Positions 15,810 to 25,943 are shown, numbered from the stretch's first letter. The stretch: 64,000 bases of DNA from Splendidivirga corallicola (GCA_030442035.1 JAUJEA010000008.1:186001-250000), one strand, 5' to 3'. Program-made: numbers and translations. Notes: a model not told the origin generated them from the sequence alone.

Positions 15810-18221
15810 TTAATTTTCCGTAATTACATCTTTGAAATCCAATTTTTCGGTTGGTTTTCCGGCCCTTTTCTTTCGGTCAGATTTAAGATCAACCTGCACA
15901 CGTAACGCTTTAAGACCCTGTGCCCCCTGAAGTTCCTCCAATTCAAGATCTTCTATTTTATTTTGCAAATAACCCTCTGCCTGTAAGTAAGCGATATATT
16001 TCCTGTACTCATCCGCCTCTCTTGGTTGTGTGTATACAATGGCGATCATGCCAGGTTGTGTAAGCCGCTCACTGGTTCCTTTGATATAGGCCTTGTCAAT
16101 CCTCTTTTTGACGATCTCATAACGGATATTATAAGCCCCATCAACATCAAACTTCTTTTCATCTTGTCTGAACCGAATAGCCAAAGGATTACTTTGAACC
16201 AGGATAAGATGCGTAGTGTCCAATGGCATGTCAAGGTTTGGCTTAAGTTCATAGGAAATACGTGCTACTTCACTCATCAGTTTTAATTGCCAAAGGCGCA
16301 TATTACGTAAATGAAGCATATCAAATCCACCATGCTGAACCAGGGAGTTTCCAATATAAATGTTGTATTCGACCCCATCTGTTTTATATTTCTCGAAGTA
16401 ATGGGGGAACATCTCCTGAGCCTTTTCATCCTCCAGTTCCAGGTAGGAAGAAATGGTATAATTTATTTTGGTCAGACTATCTTCAAAGGACTTTCGCTTT
16501 CGGTAAAGTGTCCCATATTCAGCATCCAGTGCATTTTTATAAGTATGGTAGGCGTCACCCAGAAAAAATTCATTCTTTGTAAGATAATCGAAAACAGGTT
16601 CTACTTCTGTTTTAATAAACTCCAATATGCTCACTTCATCACCTGAGCTTAATCCCTTTTTGATGCTATCGATCTTCTTCTGGGATCTGTAGTTGAGCTC
16701 TTTTAAAATTGGTAACGGTTTATGTTCTATCGCCTTTTCAATCACATTTTTAACCAATTTCAGATGTTCTATTAAGTCATCTTTAATGGCCTTATTCCTT
16801 TCAATGGAAGAGTTTCGAATATCTGATAATCCGAATAGCGGATAAACATCGGAAAACACAATAGATTCTGATTCATAAGATTTACCTTCTCGTTTGTCAT
16901 GGATCATCTTATAGGCTGCCCTTGTAAACTTCCATGCCACTGTAGGGTGAATAGCAGTATATTCTTCTTTTATAACCGCTTCTACTTCACTTTCCAGTTC
17001 ATCCATACTCCTCTTTACTGCTATGGAAAACAAGGCAATAAGTTCCTTGGCTTTAAGAATAGAAAATGAATTGATATGTCCTGTTTCCTCAGCGCCTATT
17101 TCTAATAACCCAATGATCTCTCCATCATATGTTAATGGTGCTACAATGAGGCTTTTAATTCCCTGATCTAAAATGGCTCTTTTCAGTTTTTCCGGTCCTC
17201 GATAGTTCTCCATACTTTCTATGGCGACGGGCTTTTTATCAAGGCATACCTTCTCATATATGCTATCTTTGTAGTCAGTACACTCAAGCTCCCTACTAAA
17301 GGCAATACTATTCCAATTCTTTCTGTATTCATCAAAGGAATTGCTGTTATCGTAGTTAAATGCCACCAATCCAAGCCGCAGGCTGGAAGTCCTGAAGTAA
17401 TCCCTAAGTCCATCCTGTAACCGCGTAAAACTGTTGCCTGAAATAATTGTTCCTTTATCAAGCAAATGATATTTTATAGCTGACAATGCCTCCTGGTCCG
17501 TGACATCAATAAAGTCGAGCATATAAAAGCCATGAAATTCAAAGTTTTCCGGTGGTATATGTTCCATCCATAGATTAACATCCCAGAAGTTATCCAACAG
17601 ATGCGCTATCTCTTCCGCCGAAAGCGGTTTAACAGGCTTCTTTGCAATGATCTTACAATAAGAGTCATTGATATTTATTTTATAATATTTGTTGAGACCG
17701 GTTTCCTTTTCAGGAAAATTGAATAGGATAGGTTTTGGAACCAACACATCCTTGTTGTAGAATTGTTTGAGGATCTTTTTATAGGCGTGAAGTGTTTTGC
17801 CAAAAGTAATGGCACTTTCTTCATCTGTATTATGCGATGAAAAGTTAATTATTTCCCGGTATTTTGGTGTGCTATAGATGGCCTCCATTTGAAATGGTTG
17901 GGTAATAGCCGTTAGTGCATTTTCCATATTGGCTACCGGGAATAGTGAGGAAACCACCAGATCCATCACTTCTTCATACCTTGTCAGCTCTGATACATCC
18001 TCGATGGTCTTTCTAAGTTCCGGGAAGTTTTTCAAACCCTTAAGGATCTTCTTTTGCAAATAGAGGTTACCGTCATTATTCTTAAGTTCCTTCTCAAATT
18101 GCTCAAATAACGGATCGAAACTAAGCTTGGTGGAAAAAGGAAAGGATACCAGGCTGTAATTCAATGCGATATCATTAAAATGAGTATTTATATTCTGGGG
18201 TATTGGTACATCTTGCTCCAT
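15810..18221 (-). CDS. Large GAF-domain protein, otherwise unassigned
   Basis: An 803-residue soluble protein. The middle, about residues 280-415, is a GAF domain: SIYEKVCLDKKPVAIESM, then IKSLIVAPLTYDGEIIGLLEIGA. The 280 residues before it and the 390 after it match no domain I recognise; the C-terminal part is helix-rich and charged. No kinase, cyclase, phosphodiesterase or HTH segment is present. Bacteroidota carry conserved GAF proteins of this length, presumably sensors of a small molecule or redox state acting through protein contacts. It converges with arsS and is transcribed alone. Confidence 0.8.
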   Translation of the reverse strand: MEQDVPIPQNINTHFNDIALNYSLVSFPFSTKLSFDPLFEQFEKELKNNDGNLYLQKKILKGLKNFPELRKTIEDVSELTRYEEVMDLVVSSLFPVANMENALTAITQPFQMEAIYSTPKYREIINFSSHNTDEESAITFGKTLHAYKKILKQFYNKDVLVPKPILFNFPEKETGLNKYYKININDSYCKIIAKKPVKPLSAEEIAHLLDNFWDVNLWMEHIPPENFEFHGFYMLDFIDVTDQEALSAIKYHLLDKGTIISGNSFTRLQDGLRDYFRTSSLRLGLVAFNYDNSNSFDEYRKNWNSIAFSRELECTDYKDSIYEKVCLDKKPVAIESMENYRGPEKLKRAILDQGIKSLIVAPLTYDGEIIGLLEIGAEETGHINSFSILKAKELIALFSIAVKRSMDELESEVEAVIKEEYTAIHPTVAWKFTRAAYKMIHDKREGKSYESESIVFSDVYPLFGLSDIRNSSIERNKAIKDDLIEHLKLVKNVIEKAIEHKPLPILKELNYRSQKKIDSIKKGLSSGDEVSILEFIKTEVEPVFDYLTKNEFFLGDAYHTYKNALDAEYGTLYRKRKSFEDSLTKINYTISSYLELEDEKAQEMFPHYFEKYKTDGVEYNIYIGNSLVQHGGFDMLHLRNMRLWQLKLMSEVARISYELKPNLDMPLDTTHLILVQSNPLAIRFRQDEKKFDVDGAYNIRYEIVKKRIDKAYIKGTSERLTQPGMIAIVYTQPREADEYRKYIAYLQAEGYLQNKIEDLELEELQGAQGLKALRVQVDLKSDRKKRAGKPTEKLDFKDVITEN

Positions 18222-18487
18222 ATCACTTATCGTTGTCTGGAGATTATACGAATTTCGTAATAATTTAGATACATGTTTTTATAATTTTCATAAGTAATGT
18301 TATAAGCTTTTTCCTAATGCTCATCTAATCGGGTCATAAAAGCTCTGACCATTGAAATAGGATTGTCATTGACAATGCCCTGGAATTTTGAGATGTGTTT
18401 ATCCCGGGTTGATGGCTTAAAATTTGCTGATCAGATCGAATTTCGATAACTTCAAGGTTCCAATTGTAAAAAGCAAAAACTAATTCT

Positions 18488-19300
18488 ATGAAGCTCGTTG
18501 CCAAAATTGCGCTTATCATACTACTTGCATTTCCATCTTATATCGTCGCCCAAGCTCAGAATAGTGACTTCGTGGTCTACTTCAATGGAGATACGCTTTA
18601 TGGCAGCATTAAACGACAATCCGGTAAATGGATCAGCAACCAAATCATTTTCAGGCACAATGATAAAAAGGAATTATTGCGTAGCACCCAAGTAAGGGCT
18701 TTCTATGTGGCTAAGGATGATGAGAACTATCATACCATACGAATCAATAACCGATATGAATTTATGAAACTCATCGTTGGTGGGTTTGTCAGTTTGTATG
18801 ATTACCAGCATCGTGGTACTAATAGCTCCGCCATGGAGGTTTCGAAAATTTTGGTCAAACGGGATGGGCGCACTTTGGAAAGTGGTTCCATAGGCTTCCG
18901 TAAAAGAACATCCGATTTCCTGGAAGAATGTGAAACAGTCAAACAAGCCATTATTGATAAACAATATAAAGCGAAAGATCTGGTTAGAATTGTGGAAGAT
19001 TTCAATGCTTGCATAAAGGATTTGCAAAGTCAGAATCAATTGATAACTGTAATCCAAGCACCTCCCACTCAGGAAGCTTCCGAAATCGGCGATTTGCTGG
19101 AAGCTTTTAAGGTTTCAATAGAGGATTATGACATTGATGCCAAACAAGACTTAATTGATATCACCACAGATATTGAAGACAAAGTTTTAAAAGGGGAAAA
19201 GGTATCCAATTATCTTCTGAAATCTTTTACAGAAATTGCATCAGGTCATAAAGATCTGAAAGCCAAAGCCGAAGCTATAGTAGCAAAAATCAACCAATAG
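18488..19300 (+). CDS. Exported protein of unknown function
   Basis: A 270-residue protein with a signal peptide (cut near YIVAQAQ, about residue 22). The stretch VVYFNGDTLYGSIKRQSGKW and the beta-rich region to about residue 140 resemble the small beta domains found in Bacteroidota secreted proteins that open with a GDTLYG-type turn. The C-terminal 120 residues are helical with a DFNACIKDLQ segment and a long amphipathic tail. Periplasmic or outer-membrane associated by inference. I do not recognise a family. It is divergent from the GAF gene and converges with the permease gene at 19394. Confidence 0.75.
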   Translation: MKLVAKIALIILLAFPSYIVAQAQNSDFVVYFNGDTLYGSIKRQSGKWISNQIIFRHNDKKELLRSTQVRAFYVAKDDENYHTIRINNRYEFMKLIVGGFVSLYDYQHRGTNSSAMEVSKILVKRDGRTLESGSIGFRKRTSDFLEECETVKQAIIDKQYKAKDLVRIVEDFNACIKDLQSQNQLITVIQAPPTQEASEIGDLLEAFKVSIEDYDIDAKQDLIDITTDIEDKVLKGEKVSNYLLKSFTEIASGHKDLKAKAEAIVAKINQ

Positions 19301-19393
19301 GTAGTTTTAAGGATCGATCAGGAAGGTTAAGGGGAGTGGTGCTTCTCTAAGTTGTAGATTTCTTTTAAGTGAATGATAATTCCTTCATAAATA

Positions 19394-22006
19394 TTATTCA
19401 TCTCTCAATGTTTCAGCAGGATTGGATTTCGCTACTTTATATACCTGTGAGGAGACAGTTAGTATTGCTGTAAGTAACAGGCTTCCCCCACCAATAATAA
19501 ATGGCAAACCTGTAATTGGTTTTCTGAATTTGAAAATAACATCCAATAACGCATCCATCATAAAATAACCCAATGGTCCGCCAATGAGCACAGCAATCAA
19601 CATTAACCAAATGAAGTTATTATTAATTAGTTTAGTAATCACCATCATATTGGCACCCAATACTTTTCGAATGGATATCTCTTTCATTCTTTTGGTAATA
19701 TTAAAGGATACCAGACCAAACAGTCCAATACACGATAAGATAAGAGCCAATGTCGCTACAAAGGCAAGGATTTTAATGCTGCCCTCCTCTTGTTGGAACT
19801 GCCGTTCGAATACTTCATCCTGAAAAAATCCCTTATACGGGAAATCCGGAGCGATCTGTTTCCAACTGTTTTTCATAAAGTCGGCAGTTTCGTTAGAAGT
19901 ACCTGCCATAACACGCATAGAAAGAAAGTTATAATCGTTTTCTTCAGCAACCCTGAAAAACAAAGGTTCTATATTTGAATAAAAGAAGTCATGATGAAAA
20001 TCTTCTACTACTCCGATCACCCTGTATTCCGCACTATCATACTCCAGGTATTTACCCAGAGGTTCCAGCCAACCCATTTTAGTCGCAAACTTCTGGTTGA
20101 TAATAATAGACTCCTTCATATCTGTTCCCCGATCCTCTTCAAAAAATCGTCCTTCTTTCAAAGTCAAGCCCATTGTTTCCAGATAGTTGAATCCAACATC
20201 ATACCTTATTACTTCATACTTCTCATTGACCAATTCAATTACAGTCAAGCTATTTGCTCTTGCAATATGCTGGCTTGATCCGGCAAAGTTCACAACGTTC
20301 GGATTCTTCTCAACTACATCCCTTAAAGCCGTATATTGTTTTTCCCCTTCCAGCGGCACTACATAAACCTGTTCCTGATCGTATCCCCAATCTTTGTTCT
20401 TAAAGTATATGCTATTCTCCGTAAAAACCACACAGCCTATAATGGTGGTAAATGCCAGAACAAATTGAAATGTTATGAAAATTCTAGCGAATATATTTCT
20501 TCTTCCGAATCGTTCTTTTCCTCTAAAAATATTAACAGATTTAAAAGAAGAGATATAAAATGCCGGATATGCCCCCGATAAAAATCCGGTAAGCATCAAA
20601 AGCCCAACAAAAAAAACTATGGTAAGCGGTATGGAAGAAAAATGAAAGGGCATTTCAATAGGTATCACTGAATTGAGACCAGGCAAAAACAGAAAATAAG
20701 CCAGCAACAGACCCAATATCAGTGCTATGAAACACAAGATTAAATTTTCGGTGAGAAACTGCCTGATCACACTGGCTCTGCTTCCGCCTATGGCTTTTCT
20801 GAGCCCTATTTCTTTCAATCTCGTAGAAGCAGATACAATGGCGACATTTATATAATTCAGGCAGGCCATAGCCAACAGGAAAATACCTATTATACTCATC
20901 GTTAATCTACTTGCCGGATGTCCTCCATCAGCAATACTGCCTCTTGTTTCAAAATCCAGTAATGATATTTTTCTCAATGATTGGAATCCAAAGCTTTGGA
21001 TTTTCCAATCTTCTGCTGCTTCATTTTGTAGTGCCAGGTATTTGTCCATCTGACTTGTGATTCCATCTATATACTCTCCATTGTTCAAATGGATGAAAGT
21101 AGCTGAAGTGAAGTCCTTCCAGTCATCAGAATCACGATCAAAGATTTTATCATACAACGAGTAGTTCGCAAGTACTGAAAATACGAAGCTTGCATTTTTA
21201 GGGAAATCTCCGGCAACACCTTTGACTAAAAAAGATTCTTTTTGATTATCCCGAAAAGTAATGGTGATTTGTTTATCAATTGGATTTTCATCTCCGAAAT
21301 ATTTGGCAGCCAGCTCATTTGATATCACCACAGCATTTTTATCATAAAGCGCCTGTTCGTTACCAAACTTCAATTCAAAGGTAAACATCTCGAGAAACTG
21401 CGGATCTGCAAATTGTACAAATTCATTAAAAACTTTGTCATCATATCTGAAGATACCTCCTGAATTTCTGATTCTTGCGATGTTTTGAATCTGATCAAAA
21501 TCTTCTTTTAAAGCGGGTCCCAAAAGTTTTGGAGAATCCCCCCAGGTCTGAATTTGGCCATCACGGTTAATATTATTGGTGATCATATAAATATCATCGG
21601 CATGCTCATGGAAATCGTCCATATGCAGCTGATAATCAAGAAAAATAAATATCACTATTGCACAACCAACAGCTGTTGAAAGTCCAAAAATGTTAATAAA
21701 TGAAGGCAATCTGTTCTTAAGGATATTGCGGAACCCAACCTTGAAGTAACTACGTATCATATCCATGTTGTTTATATTTTGAATATTTGACTTTCTCATA
21801 TTTGAAAGCCGGAAAAAGCGGATAACATCCCAGACAAATCTTGTTTTGGCTACTCTGTATCCGTTGTGTTCCAACCTGTAAAAAAATAACTCGTGGACAT
21901 CGCCCTGAATTTCCTCCAAAAGATCTTTCCTGCAATACCAGTTCAAAAAACGGTCTGCCCATTTTGGAGGGTTCATATTTTTATTTATTCTTTTTGACCT
22001 TGCCAT
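19394..22006 (-). CDS. FtsX/MacB-type ABC transporter permease
   Basis: An 870-residue permease. The N-terminal prefix (PPKWADRFLNWYC to about residue 65) precedes the MacB-like core: helix 1 near 95-120, a periplasmic domain to about 365, FtsX membrane cluster with STRLKEIGLRKAIGGSRASV near 400, then a second periplasmic domain and a final FtsX cluster with TKRMKEISIRKVLGAN near 770. No ATP-binding subunit is encoded beside it. These double-FtsX proteins probably act in mechanotransmission-type export or lipoprotein handling; the substrate is unknown. It follows its PadR regulator by 36 bases. An in-frame ATG at 21976 (MNPPKW) is an alternative start. Paralogue of the truncated gene at 1-1754. 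Confidence 0.92.
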   Translation of the reverse strand: MARSKRINKNMNPPKWADRFLNWYCRKDLLEEIQGDVHELFFYRLEHNGYRVAKTRFVWDVIRFFRLSNMRKSNIQNINNMDMIRSYFKVGFRNILKNRLPSFINIFGLSTAVGCAIVIFIFLDYQLHMDDFHEHADDIYMITNNINRDGQIQTWGDSPKLLGPALKEDFDQIQNIARIRNSGGIFRYDDKVFNEFVQFADPQFLEMFTFELKFGNEQALYDKNAVVISNELAAKYFGDENPIDKQITITFRDNQKESFLVKGVAGDFPKNASFVFSVLANYSLYDKIFDRDSDDWKDFTSATFIHLNNGEYIDGITSQMDKYLALQNEAAEDWKIQSFGFQSLRKISLLDFETRGSIADGGHPASRLTMSIIGIFLLAMACLNYINVAIVSASTRLKEIGLRKAIGGSRASVIRQFLTENLILCFIALILGLLLAYFLFLPGLNSVIPIEMPFHFSSIPLTIVFFVGLLMLTGFLSGAYPAFYISSFKSVNIFRGKERFGRRNIFARIFITFQFVLAFTTIIGCVVFTENSIYFKNKDWGYDQEQVYVVPLEGEKQYTALRDVVEKNPNVVNFAGSSQHIARANSLTVIELVNEKYEVIRYDVGFNYLETMGLTLKEGRFFEEDRGTDMKESIIINQKFATKMGWLEPLGKYLEYDSAEYRVIGVVEDFHHDFFYSNIEPLFFRVAEENDYNFLSMRVMAGTSNETADFMKNSWKQIAPDFPYKGFFQDEVFERQFQQEEGSIKILAFVATLALILSCIGLFGLVSFNITKRMKEISIRKVLGANMMVITKLINNNFIWLMLIAVLIGGPLGYFMMDALLDVIFKFRKPITGLPFIIGGGSLLLTAILTVSSQVYKVAKSNPAETLRDE

Positions 22007-22042
22007 GTGATTTCATTTCAGCATATTGATTCCCAATGGAAA

Positions 22043-22378
22043 CTAGCTACCCGACATCCAGGCCATCTTTGGAATCTTGTGATATAGTTGATTTCTCAAT
22101 GCGTTTGCCTCATCCAAGGCCTTCTTACCGTAAGAAGTGAGTGTAAAATATCTTTTTCTTCTGCCGCCGCGTTCAGAGGTAGCGCCTCCCATTCTGGAGT
22201 TAAGAAAACCTTTTTCCTCCAGGCGCTTAAGAGCAGAATGAACAGCACTTATATTAACCCTCCTATCCGTTTGGCTCTCAATTTCGTGCATGATAGCCAC
22301 ACCATAGGCCTCATCATACAGAACGCCGACCATAAGCAGTATCAACTCTTCGAATTCACCGATATAAGTTCCTTTCAT
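22043..22378 (-). CDS. PadR family transcriptional regulator
   Basis: A 111-residue PadR winged-helix protein: MKGTYIGEFEE opening, YGVAI segment, recognition helix region NISAVHSALKRLEEKG, and the GGRRKRYFTLT wing. It is a close paralogue of the regulator at 1751-2089, and both head a permease operon. Likely a repressor of its own operon, with the shared upstream motif at 22418-22436 as candidate binding site. The ligand is unknown. Confidence 0.93.
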   Translation of the reverse strand: MKGTYIGEFEELILLMVGVLYDEAYGVAIMHEIESQTDRRVNISAVHSALKRLEEKGFLNSRMGGATSERGGRRKRYFTLTSYGKKALDEANALRNQLYHKIPKMAWMSGS

Positions 22379-22755
22379 TTATTAATCATTCTTTGAAGTC
22401 AAATTCATTTCTTTTATAAATGTAGAATAAATAAATAGATTATTTTCATATTTGTGGAACAAATATTTCGCATTGAGGAAATAATTCAACTTATTATTTA
22501 AATAATTAAAATTACCATCAAAGTATTTGAAAAATTTTATAGATAAATCAGATCAATTCCTTACTTACGAACTGAGCTATACCTTTTTGCACTTATCATT
22601 CTGATCCCCATGGTTATATTGGCATCTGTTTAAACCATTATTTATACCGAAAGCAAACTACCTATGTCTGCTTCTTCATGAGATAATAACCTTTATCTCA
22701 GCTACTGTAAACTACCCTACTTCACGATCGGCAAAGATATAGAAGCACTAAACAC
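22379..22755. other. AT-rich intergenic region between divergent genes
   Basis: 377 bases, very AT-rich. Apart from the candidate PadR element at 22418-22436 I see no gene, repeat or hairpin. Confidence 0.5.
22418..22436 (-). promoter_or_regulatory. Candidate PadR operator/promoter element, copy 2
   Basis: Matches the word at 2149-2167 at 16 of 19 positions, 40 bases upstream of this PadR start. Its minus-strand reading overlaps a TCTACATTTA stretch at promoter position. Confidence 0.35.
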
Positions 22756-23346
22756 ATGAAAAAAACACTTCCAATAGTTATCAGCATGTTGGTCTTTTTG
22801 GGGTGCAACAGCACAAAAAGACAGATGAATGATATCACCATCAGAAATGTGGAGTTGTATAGCATGATTGAGCGGCTTCTGAAGAAAGAAGCAAAAAAAG
22901 CACAGATAGAAATTGATCCCGGCAGCATTAAGGTCATACCGGCAACCAACGGCTTTCTGGCCGAGGCCTTTATTGTTAGTGATGCACCATTGACCCGTGA
23001 AGGTCTAAAAAAGGGCGTTCCCTTGCTTTTTCGTTTGGTTATTAACGATCCAGGTTCCAACCAAAAACTGGTGGCAAGTTTGATTACTACTGCTGTCTAT
23101 AAAGTCACATTGCGCCTGTTGGATGATGATATTTCAGCTGTGGCAGAATATCAGGAATCACGAGGAGTAGCCGTTATACCGGGAGAAGAAGCTTATGTTA
23201 TTTGGAAAGATTCTGATAGACAGAAAATTTCTCCTGAAATTCTTCCAAACAATCTTACGCAAACCACCTGCAGTCATTCGGAAAAAATTAAAGTTTGTAC
23301 GCACACAACTGAAGGTAAAAGAACACTTGAGGTAGTCATTCTTTGA
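22756..23346 (+). CDS. Lipoprotein of unknown function
   Basis: A 196-residue protein with a type II signal sequence: charged start, hydrophobic core and the lipobox VFLGC, giving an acylated Cys near residue 16. The mature part is a mixed alpha/beta domain without a motif I recognise, and ends with three cysteines in a TTCSHSEKIKVC-type region that could form a disulfide. Expected location is the periplasmic leaflet. It stands alone and converges with the YciI-type gene. Confidence 0.78.
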   Translation: MKKTLPIVISMLVFLGCNSTKRQMNDITIRNVELYSMIERLLKKEAKKAQIEIDPGSIKVIPATNGFLAEAFIVSDAPLTREGLKKGVPLLFRLVINDPGSNQKLVASLITTAVYKVTLRLLDDDISAVAEYQESRGVAVIPGEEAYVIWKDSDRQKISPEILPNNLTQTTCSHSEKIKVCTHTTEGKRTLEVVIL

Positions 23347-23416
23347 CCTTCGCCAAAGTCTGATCAGGACCCTTTTAGCGTTTCGGGGATGTTGAATAAG
23401 GTGAAAACCGTACTAT

Positions 23417-24097
23417 TCAGTAACGTTCGCAGAACGATCCTTCCGAGACAAACAGACTCCTTATTTCAGGAATCATAAAACCATTCATGACCGTGGGATC
23501 CCGACCTATAAGTGCATCTAGGTCTGTATCTTTTTTGCATAAAAGTATTTCTCCTTCATTGTTGTCAAAATAACCCTCAATGACGATTACCCCAGAGCTC
23601 TCAAAAGATTTTAAGTGTTCTTTGTGTTGGTCCAGCAATTCCGGGAGCTTACGAACGGTCGCCTTATAAATGTTGAACTCATAGCGCACAAAATTATATT
23701 TCAAGGCCTCCGCAGCGGTATCAGTACTACAGACATTTCCTATACGTGGTGTCCAGTTAAATACCTCTACATTAAACCTGTTTGCTTTTACCGCAGGATC
23801 TTCATTCAGAATTTCAACTATACTTTCCTTTGAGTCCGGTTTAAAAACATAGATACCCCCTCCCCCTTCGAAAGGGCCAACAACTAATAATTTACCTTGT
23901 TCCATCAGAGCACGGATGTTTGCAGCATGTTTTTTCTGAATACTATTTTTCTCGTGTTCGCTAAGAGAAAAGCTCTCTGCATTAACACTTAGAATGGCTA
24001 GCACATAAGATTTCTTGGCCTGACCCTGTGTATTACTAAAAAACCCGATAGAAATAATAACCACAAAAGCCAGGAGAGAAAAACATTTTTTTGACAT
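23417..24097 (-). CDS. Exported protein with two YciI-like domains
   Basis: A 226-residue protein with a signal peptide ending near NTQGQA (about residue 26). Residues 28-118 form a YciI-like ferredoxin fold: YVLAILSV, KKHAANIRALMEQGKLLVVGPF, then EDPAVKANRFNVEVFNW. Residues about 135-220 repeat the pattern in weaker form, with LDQHKEHLKSFESSGVIVIEG and GRDPTVMNGFM. YciI proteins are normally small, single-domain and cytoplasmic, so duplication plus secretion is unusual. Two cysteines (near residue 123 and the C-terminus) may pair after export. Function unknown. Confidence 0.8.
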   Translation of the reverse strand: MSKKCFSLLAFVVIISIGFFSNTQGQAKKSYVLAILSVNAESFSLSEHEKNSIQKKHAANIRALMEQGKLLVVGPFEGGGGIYVFKPDSKESIVEILNEDPAVKANRFNVEVFNWTPRIGNVCSTDTAAEALKYNFVRYEFNIYKATVRKLPELLDQHKEHLKSFESSGVIVIEGYFDNNEGEILLCKKDTDLDALIGRDPTVMNGFMIPEIRSLFVSEGSFCERY

Positions 24098-24360
24098 AAA
24101 GAATGGTCCCCACGATTAATAACTAACTCAAATATGTTCAAGCAGCAATAATATGCCTTCTCAGATATTTTCTGCTAAAATCACGTCAAAATAATCAAAT
24201 CTATCAGAAAAAGAGAAAGTTTTTCCGATCAATTTCTCAATATAGTGCAATTCCTCATTCATAACGAAATATTAAGGCAAGCTATCAATCATCCTTCTTA
24301 ATTTTGGTAACAGGGTAATGTTTTGACCAAAAAGAACTGGTAGTGAATCACCTCTTCCAG

Positions 24361-24368
24361 TAATTTTG
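24361..24368 (+). promoter_or_regulatory. Bacteroidota -7 promoter box
   Basis: TAATTTTG fits TANNTTTG exactly, 33 bases upstream of ATG 24402. No -33 TTG at the usual distance. Confidence 0.4.
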
Positions 24369-24401
24369 AAGATTGGAAACAAACCAAATTTACCATACAC
24401 T

Positions 24402-25922
24402 ATGAAAGTTCGAATCATTGCCGTACTAACCGTTTTATCCAATTTTCTTTTTGCCCAGGAAAAAAAACAGGAATTTGAGTTAGTTAAGTTAGATCGAAAG
24501 GTAAATTCCAGGTACCATGACACTGCTCCAGTTATTTCCCCTGACGGTCAAACCTTATACTTCTTCATTGCAAACCATCCGGAAAATACCTACGGTACGG
24601 AAAATAGCCAGGATATTTGGTATTGTGAGAAAGGTGCCGATGGATTTTGGCAAAAAGCGGTACACATGCCTGCGCCTTTTAACAGAAATCGTTTCAACCA
24701 GGTAATGAGCGTATCAACAGATGGAAATACTTTATTGATCAGGGGTGGAAATGGTAAAAATCAAAAGGGGTTTTCAATTGTAAGAAGGGTCAATGGAAAA
24801 TGGGCAACTCCAAGAATGCTTGATGTTAAGGACTACGCTAAAATGGCGAATGGCCGCTTTTCAGGAGGGGTTCTTTCTCATGATGGTAAGGCCTTGGTGA
24901 TGTATTTCAATGAAGAGAAAGGAGCGAAATACAGCGATTTGTACGTAAGTTTTTTAACCGAGAACGGTAGTTATTCCAAACCAAAACCTCTTCCCGCTAA
25001 CATAAATACCAAAAGGGATGAATTCGGCCCTTTTTTGACTGCCGATGATAAGGTCATGTATTTTGCCAGCAATAGACCTGGTGGATTGGGTAGTATGGAT
25101 GTTTATAAAACTGAAAGGCTGGATAATACCTGGTTGAAGTGGTCCGATCCGGTCAACATTGGAGGGCCGGTTAATACAGGTGGGTTTGATGCTTATTACT
25201 CTGTAGATGCCTCTGGTAATCATGGTTTCACAACAAGAACCTTTATGACATTAGATGGGGGTAGCCTGGATATCTATGGTGTCGTTCCAAAGAAAAAGGA
25301 GGTGATCAAAATGATGCTCTCCGGTTTTGTATTTGATGCCAAAACCAACGAATCTGTGGCAGCAAATATTGAATATACCACTAAAGACCAAACAGGATCC
25401 GTTGTGGAATCGGATGGTGATGACGGGCTTTATGAAATCGATGGCATCAAGGCCGACTATTATGCGATTGAAGTTTCGGCACCAGGTTATATGCACCTGG
25501 CTGATAGCATTGAAATTCTTCAGGCAGAAAAGGATACTGTCATTGAAAAAAACTTTTATTTGCAACCTATTGAGGTAGGACTAACCGTCAGGTTGGAAAA
25601 AATATATTTTGACTTCAATAAAAGTACGTTACGTCCTGAATCTTTTCCGGAATTGAATAAAGTGGCAAAATTAATGGATGAAAATCCGGGTCTCAAAATT
25701 GAAATTGCCGGACACACTGATAGTAAGGGCTCAGATGATTATAATCTAAAACTCTCTCAGGGAAGAGCGCAGGCTGTAAAGGATTACCTTGTAACACAAT
25801 GGGTTTCGGAACAAAGGATTATCGCCAAAGGCTATGGAGAAAGTAAACCCGAAACCACAAATGATACAGATGAAGGCAGACAAATCAACAGAAGAGTAGA
25901 GTTTACAGTATTGGATAATTAA
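24402..25922 (+). CDS. PD40 propeller / OmpA-family outer-membrane-associated protein
   Basis: A 506-residue protein starting at ATG 24402 (an upstream in-frame TTG gives an unlikely N-terminus before the signal peptide). Order of parts: signal peptide ending at LFAQ; PD40/WD40-like beta-propeller repeats (SPDGQTLYFF, SVSTDGNTLLIRGG, SHDGKALVMYF, TADDKVMYFASNRPGG) to about 290; a carboxypeptidase-regulatory-like beta domain to about 385; and an OmpA peptidoglycan-binding domain with IEIAGHTDSKGSDDYN. Proteins of this architecture anchor outer-membrane assemblies to peptidoglycan and are common in type IX-secreting Bacteroidota. A paralogue is at 45974-47629. Confidence 0.9.
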   Translation: MKVRIIAVLTVLSNFLFAQEKKQEFELVKLDRKVNSRYHDTAPVISPDGQTLYFFIANHPENTYGTENSQDIWYCEKGADGFWQKAVHMPAPFNRNRFNQVMSVSTDGNTLLIRGGNGKNQKGFSIVRRVNGKWATPRMLDVKDYAKMANGRFSGGVLSHDGKALVMYFNEEKGAKYSDLYVSFLTENGSYSKPKPLPANINTKRDEFGPFLTADDKVMYFASNRPGGLGSMDVYKTERLDNTWLKWSDPVNIGGPVNTGGFDAYYSVDASGNHGFTTRTFMTLDGGSLDIYGVVPKKKEVIKMMLSGFVFDAKTNESVAANIEYTTKDQTGSVVESDGDDGLYEIDGIKADYYAIEVSAPGYMHLADSIEILQAEKDTVIEKNFYLQPIEVGLTVRLEKIYFDFNKSTLRPESFPELNKVAKLMDENPGLKIEIAGHTDSKGSDDYNLKLSQGRAQAVKDYLVTQWVSEQRIIAKGYGESKPETTNDTDEGRQINRRVEFTVLDN

Positions 25923-25943
25923 TTAAAAACTGTTCCGGTAAGC

